From Linnemannia elongata (taxonomy: Eukaryota; Mortierellomycota; Mortierellomycetes; Mortierellales; Mortierellaceae), in contig JAXBDG010000011.1 in NCBI GenBank assembly GCA_036320915.1, positions 580,501 through 644,500 on the forward strand: DNA of 64,000 bases, written 5' to 3'. The translations under genes were made by a program, and so were the position numbers. Under the pieces are notes generated by a model, which searched no databases, was not told where the DNA came from, and saw only the letters and a program-made list of their open reading frames with translations. Below, piece by piece: positions 58,233 through 64,000 of this stretch; position 1 is the first letter of the stretch, and each line of letters starts with the position of its first letter.

Positions 58233-61200
58233 ATGTCAACCTTTTGTGATGCAGAGGGTTGGGCTGTCTTCAGCACTGGTCGTGCAATGGATTTCACGTT
58301 ATGTTTCCAGAACAGGTACTTTTATTTTCACACGAATTGTGACAGAACACGGAAAAGAAGGCAAACAACAATGTTCGCGTTCTAACGATCAACTCAACTT
58401 TTCTCTCAAACACTCTCTCTTGCCAGTGTCGTAACACTGATCCCGAACGTGTTCATGATGATATTTATCTCCCCTCGGCTTTTAACAGTCGTCGGCAAGG
58501 GTCGTCTTGAAGGTGTCAAAGTAACCCCTGTCTTTGTTGTGAAGATGCTGACCGCCCTTGCTGCGTTCGCTGTTCAGTTGGGGATCCTCATCAAGGTTAA
58601 CTCCGACAGTGACCTCTATGGCAGCTCCAGCATTCTGAGCACCGTTCTCTATTTGGTTGGTCTGGTACGTATTTCTCTCCTTTTTCTCTCCACTCCTCAG
58701 TTCAATGTCCTCAACCTCACAATAGCATTACATTCAACTGTTTGTGTCATTTGAGTTAACCATGATAATTGTGTCATCCACCTATCTACATATACCAACA
58801 CAGGCGACCGCTGGTTTGTTGCATTGGTTCGAGCACTTCAACATGGCCAACTCTGCCTCCTCCCTCCTTGTTTTTTGGCTCTTCTCTGCCTTGATCTCTA
58901 TTTTCCCTACCCGGTCATGGATCCAGGTCACTCCCGAGGGCCTCTCTTCCGTACTCCCAATCCTGAAACTCGTCTTCACCATCCTCGCCTTCTTGGTTTT
59001 TATCCTTGAGAACATCCCTAAACCCAACTACAAGTCTTTGACTCGACCCAACACCACTCGCCCTGCTCAGCCCAACCCTTCGCCCGAACCGCACGCCAAT
59101 TATTTCAAGCGCGTGACATTCTTCTGGCTGCTCCCCCTTCTCCGCCTCGGCAAGACCCGCACTCTCAAGATGGACGATCTTTACAATATCAACCCAAAAC
59201 TCCTCAGCTACCCTCTCTACCTCACTACCAAGGCCAAGCTGGATACTGAAGAAGCTATTGCGATCGAGAAAGCACAAACAGGAGCAGTCATCAAAAAGTC
59301 CAAGGAGGCTGGCGATGACATGGCCGCGAGACGACTCACACCCAGGATCAACCTTGCAGGAACAATCTTCCACACCGTCGGATACACCTTCATGTCGGTA
59401 GCTATTCCTCGAGTCTTCTATATCTGCTTCTATTACATTCGACCTATTCTTTTCTCGCAACTGGTCGGCTTTGTCGCCAGTTACACTGAAGCCGCCCAGA
59501 AGAAAGCCGAGCCTCAGACGCCTTGGAAGGGGTATGGATACGTGATTGCCGTCGTCGCCGCCTCGATCCTCTCCTCCCTCTTTGACGGACAGTTCCAGTA
59601 CATCAACTACAATGCGGGACTCAAAGCTCGTAGCGTCTTTGTGACCCTCGTCTACCGCAAGTCTCTCCGTCTCAGCACCACCAACAAACAGGAGGGCATG
59701 GGCTCGATCGTTAACCACATGTCCACCGATGTTGACAAAGTCGTGGCCTTCTTCGACATCATCCACCTCCTCTGGTCAGCCGTGGTCGAGATGATTATTA
59801 CGATCGTCTTGCTCTACATGGAGGTCCGCTACGCTATTTTCGCCAGTATTGGTGTCGTCGCTGTCATGTTTTTCCTCTCAGGTCTCATCTCACCCTTCCT
59901 GGGCAAGAACAACAAGGCTAGCATGAAGGCCTCAGACAGACGCATGAAGCTCATCAACGAGCTAGTCGGTGCCATCAAGTCGGTCAAGTTGTATGGTTGG
60001 GAAGAGTTTTTTCTCAAGAAGATCACCGAGGCTCGTGACGAGCAGCTTGTATACTACCGTCTATTCTACGCCTGGGTTACTGTCTTGGCTACCATCATGA
60101 ATATGATCACGCCATTTGTTATTTCGTCACCCTCGCCGTCTATGGAGCCATTGCGCCCGCTGAGGCACCTCTGGACTCGCGCCGCATCTTCACCACAATT
60201 ACTTTGATCAACCTGCTCCAGAGCCCCCTAGGTCAACTCAGTAACTCCATGTCTGCCATCGTCACCGGCAAGGTCGCTTATGGTCGTCTCCGTGATTTCT
60301 TGAACTCTGAAGAGATAGATGAGACCAGCGTTATCAAGAACTCGGACGCCAACGCCTCGGATATCGCCTTTGAGGTCACCAACGGAACTTTTGGATGGTA
60401 CACCCCTGAAGCCATTAAGGCTGCTATCGAGAAGAAGCGGAAGGAGGACGAGGCCAAAGCCAATGCCCAGGAAGCTGCCGATAAGAAAACCACTGCCCCC
60501 GCTACTTCTGAGTCCATCGATTCGTCCTCCGCTTCAACTCTGGAGGGTACGAAGGAGGTTACTATCGATGAGAAGTCTACTGAGACCACCGCCGAGACCG
60601 CTGCTGCCACCCGCGATAGCATGGGCCCTGTGATGCATGACATCAACCTCCAGATCCGTCGTGGCGCTTTGACCGCTGTTGTAGGCCGTGTCGGTGAAGG
60701 AAAGTCGTCGCTTGTCGGTGCTCTTCTCGGCGAGATGTACAAGTACTCTGGTCAGGTCCGCTCTTTCGGTTCTCTCGCCTATGTTAGTCAGAATGCCTGG
60801 ATCCTTAACGCTACTGTCCGCGAGAACATTCTGTTTGGCCGTCCCTATGACAAGGAGCGTTACCTCAAGACCATCCGCTCTTGTGCCTTGGTTCCTGACT
60901 TCAAGATGCTCATCAGCGGCGACAAGACCGTTATTGGTGAAAAGGTAAACAACAATAGCCACCTTTATTTCGATCTATGGTTTATTTTCTGTTTCTCGCG
61001 TCACCATAGCCTAACCTAATACTACTTCGTCCACATGTGTAACAGGGTATCAACTTGTCGGGTGGTCAGAAGCAGCGCATCTCAATCGCTCGTGCAGTCT
61101 ACGCCAACGCAGACGTGTACATCCTCGACGACCCCCTCTCTGCCGTCGACGCCCACGTCGACCACCACATCTTCAAACACGCCCTCACCACCATCCTTGC

Positions 61201-63346
61201 CGACAAGACTCGTATCCTGGTCACCAATGGCGTCAACCATCTCAAAGAGGTCGATCAGATTGTTGTTATCAAGCAAGGACGGATTACGCAGGATGGCGCC
61301 TATGAGGATCTTATCCAGAACGTTGACGGTGATCTTTACCGCTTGATTCAGGAGTCCAAGCTAGTGGCTAGTAAGGATAGCTCTGACGCATCGGGATTTG
61401 AGAGTGAGTCTGGGTTGAAGGTTGAGTCGGATGAGGATGATTCTTTGCTTGTTGGCGCCGACTCTGAGAAGGCATTGTCTGCGTCTGTCGATCGCCCTAC
61501 ATACAAGCGCGCCAAGTCGTCCAAGGTCGAGCAGGAAGTCGAGGAGGAAGTCGAGGTCGAGATTAATGAGAAGAACGAGGTCGACGAAGAGATCACCACT
61601 GAGGGTCGTGTCGGCTGGGAAATCTACAAGTACTACATGACCAGCATCGGACTCGGCAGCGTTTTCATTTTCGTCTGTGTCATCATTATCAACCTTTCCG
61701 TCCTGATCGGTACACAGCTCTGGTTGGAACGATGGGGTGACAGCAACACTATGGATTCTGGTGTCACCCACTCAACTCTGTATTGGATCATGTCCTACTT
61801 CGGATGGGTTGTCGCTGGCGCACTCACTCTCGGCGGTGCCATTGGTCTCTCGATGATCTTCATGGCTCTCCGCGGTTCTCGTCACCTCCATGCCGCCATG
61901 CTCCGCCCATTGATCCGTGCGCCTATGAGCTTCTTTGATGTCACGTCGTCCGGAAAGATCGTCAACCGGTTCTCGCACGATATCAACTCTGTCGATTTGG
62001 AACTCCCGCTCCACTTCACCAACATGCTTTTCATCTCTACCATGTCGCTCAGTATCTTTGTCTTTGCCATCATAGCCACTCGATGGGTCCTCCTTATTTT
62101 GCTACCCTTGGCTGTTGCCTATTATTGGCTCGGTGGTTTTTTCTTGGTCTCATCTCGTGAGCTCAAGCGTCTGGATCTGGCTGCTCGATCGCCCATGTAC
62201 GCTCATTTCGGTGAGACGCTTACCGGTCTGGTCACCATCCGCGCCTTCGGTGACGCAGACCGCCTTGCCATCCAGGCCACCGCTCTTTTGGATCGATCCC
62301 AGACAACCGCCTACTTGACTAACATGACCAACCGCTGGCTCCAGATCATGATCGACCAGTTGAGTACCATCACCCTGGGATTTGTCTGCGTCATGACTGT
62401 CGTCCAGCGTGGCAATAGCGGCGAGGAGTACTTTGGTATCATCCTGTCCCAGATCGGCAGCTTGACCAATATGATGTCTCGCCTCTTTTCTACCGCTTGC
62501 CAGATCCAGACTGCTATTGTCGCGGTCGAGCGTATTCGTGAGTATGCCAACCTGACACCTGAGGCCCGTGATGTCATCCCTGACTCCAAGACTGATCCGG
62601 CATGGCCCCGGAGCGGTGCCATCGAACTCAGGGACTACAGCGTTCGATACCGCGAGGGCTTGGAGCTGGTCCTTAAGGATATCAACGTTACCATCCAGCC
62701 TGGTGAGCGCATCGGTATTGTTGGTCGCACCGGTGCCGGCAAATCGAGTGTCACCTTGGCTCTTTTCCGTATCATTGAGGCCGCCCAGGGTTCAATCATC
62801 ATTGACGGCATCGACATCTCGACTCTGGGACTACACGAGCTCCGATCGCGCTTGACCATCATCCCTCAGGAGCCATTCTTGTTCGGTGACACCATCCGTT
62901 TGAACCTCGACCCCTTTGGCAAGTACACCGACGCCGAGATCTGGTCTGCCCTCGAATCCGCATCCCTCAAGTCCTACATCACCACGCTCTCCGAAGGTCT
63001 CTCAACCGTGATCGAAAACGGTGGCGAGAACATGTCCCTGGGTCAACGCCAACTCATGTCCCTTGCTCGCGCAATGCTGGCCAAGAACACTAGTCTTCTT
63101 TGCCTGGACGAGGCTACTGCTGCGATCGATGTCGAGACCGACAATGCCATCCAACGCGCCCTCCGTCGCGAGTTCCAGAACTGTACCGTTCTCACGATCG
63201 CACACAGGATCAACACCATCATGGATAGTGACAAGATCCTGGTCCTCGAACAAGGACACGTCGCCGAGTTCGATTCACCCTCTGCTCTCCTGCAGAAGAA
63301 GGATGGGTTGTTCTACAGCCTTGCTTCTCAGAGTGGAAATGCCTAA
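58233..63346 (+). CDS. ABCC-type (MRP/Ycf1-like) ABC transporter, one apparent 1-nt frameshift
   Basis: Four exons: 58233-58315, 58427-58664, 58804-60944, 61046-63346, about 1587 codons if frame is continuous. The N-terminus FCDAEGWAVFSTGRAMDFTL is typical of full-length ABCC proteins and is followed by TMD0 helices, then TMD1 (FFWLLPLLRLGKTR, AIKSVKLYGWEEFF). NBD1 has Walker A GRVGEGKSS, signature LSGGQKQR and Walker B YILDDPLSAVDAH. TMD2 follows an acidic linker. NBD2 has Walker A GRTGAGKSS, signature MSLGQRQ and Walker B LCLDEATAAID. Members export or store glutathione conjugates, organic anions and metals, often at the vacuole. Near 60121-60125 the frame of exon 3 shifts by one: upstream sequence runs to a stop at 60207, while the conserved reading (VTLAVYGAIAPAEAPL) continues in another frame. 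Exon 3 is one nt short of the length needed. The shift is at a T run, suggesting sequencing error or a recent mutation. Confidence 0.93.
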
Positions 63347-64000
63347 TCACTCTTCCTTTCTCAATTTTAATGTCCCTCTTCGTGTTACTGCAAGACGTAC
63401 ATACTTGTAGAGTGCATACAAAAACTTAATACACATTCAAACAATACCTAGGGCATCACATTGTCTCTCTAACATAGTAATATAAACAAAAACCAAAATA
63501 GCCATATCGCTTTACTGTGTGCGCTATACAATCACACTTCGGATAAACCGTGCTTTTCTTTCACGAAAAATGCGCACAACAAGCAAATAAAGGATAGTGT
63601 CGTTTTCTAGAGCAACATGATCTTTTCCTTCGCCATAATTCAGGTACCGGCATCCACTTACTGCTGATCAACGATCAATTCACTATAATTCATAACTGAT
63701 TAAGGCAATATGCATGTGCGACTGTGTCATTTTTGAATATCGAAGAATGAGCTGAGAGAGAGGGACAGAGGTTGTGTCGGTTTGTGGTATGAGGCATACG
63801 AGCGAGGTAAACAATGTGCTGGATATTCCGTGTATTGTATCCACAAGGTTAGAGATGTAACATGGCTTGTGAAAGAAAAAAAGAAAAAAAAGAGAGATAG
63901 GAGGGAGGGCGAAAAGCGTCACGCGTTCATGAGCAATGCGACACGCACTTGGAGAATCGAGAGGCATGTTGCATCTAGGGAGATAGTAGCCAGGACGGCA
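63347..64000. other. 3' flank of the ABCC gene; no gene recognised
   Basis: 654 bp to the window end. A minus-strand open frame (63683-63967) has no recognisable features. The last 150 bases are mixed purine-rich sequence on the plus strand. Confidence 0.4.

Noticed and set aside
60120..60210. An intron explaining the frame change in the ABCC gene
   Set aside because: The only local GT...AG pair would give an intron of about 30 nt and would remove conserved TMD1 residues that are encoded continuously in the other frame.
63683..63967. A minus-strand open frame at the right edge
   Set aside because: Short, with no domain and no start context or partner exon visible before the window ends.

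Overview
The window reads as nuclear DNA of a filamentous early-diverging fungus, most likely Mortierellomycotina or a close Mucoromycota relative. This is inferred from gene content and style, not from a database match. Nearly every gene is split by short GT-AG introns whose acceptors mostly read TAG or CAG. Start codons are preceded by long leaders that are C/T-rich on the coding strand. The gene set includes proteins that the well-known Dikarya lack or have reshaped: a phosphorylase b kinase regulatory subunit, a DIS3L-type exosome nuclease and a TEA factor with an animal-TEAD-like C-terminal domain. No bacterial, viral or transposon genes were recognised. Sixteen protein genes were modelled exon by exon; all complete models keep frame across every intron except the ABC transporter, which carries one apparent 1-nt frameshift.

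Layout. 1-614 (-): 5' end of a His/Gln/Ser-rich unknown protein, cut by the window edge, with a long C/T-rich leader. 3304-9127 (-): phosphorylase kinase regulatory subunit carrying an inserted ILEI/POMGNT1-stem-like domain. 10703-12646 (+): GH18 chitinase with a GPI-like tail. 12949-14427 (-): TFIIF beta. 15452-16243 (+): ribosomal protein eL32. 16500-20828 (-): DIS3L-like cytoplasmic exosome nuclease. 21111-21812 (+): CTR copper transporter. 22902-25320 (+): cytochrome P450. 26416-30779 (+): large coiled-coil protein. 31322-32067 (+): small Cys-rich cell-surface protein. 32281-35787 (-): NAA15, auxiliary subunit of NatA. 36023-36895 (+): mitochondrial-type thioredoxin. 37284-37910 (+): HAD hydrolase. 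37911-44689: 6.8 kb with no convincing gene, rich in C/T tracts and microsatellites. 44690-51301 (+): TEA-domain transcription factor with two 1.9-kb introns. 51575-56135 (-): secreted repeat protein with regularly placed Lys-Arg sites. 58233-63346 (+): ABCC transporter. 63347-64000: nothing convincing.

The neighbours do not form a pathway; this is ordinary eukaryotic gene order with housekeeping functions (transcription, translation, RNA decay, protein acetylation, redox) beside wall or surface proteins (chitinase, Cys-rich protein, secreted repeat protein) and small-molecule handling (copper, P450, ABCC). Several pairs are divergent over short shared promoters (DIS3L/CTR 282 bp; NAA15/thioredoxin 235 bp).

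The best candidates for something undescribed are: (1) the phosphorylase-kinase/ILEI domain fusion; (2) the 1421-residue secreted protein built from helical 18/15/11-residue repeats and SWF-x-FG segments bracketed by KR sites, which resembles a Kex2-processed precursor; and (3) the fungal TEA factor with a TEAD/YAP-binding-like domain, embedded in an unusually large noncoding neighbourhood.
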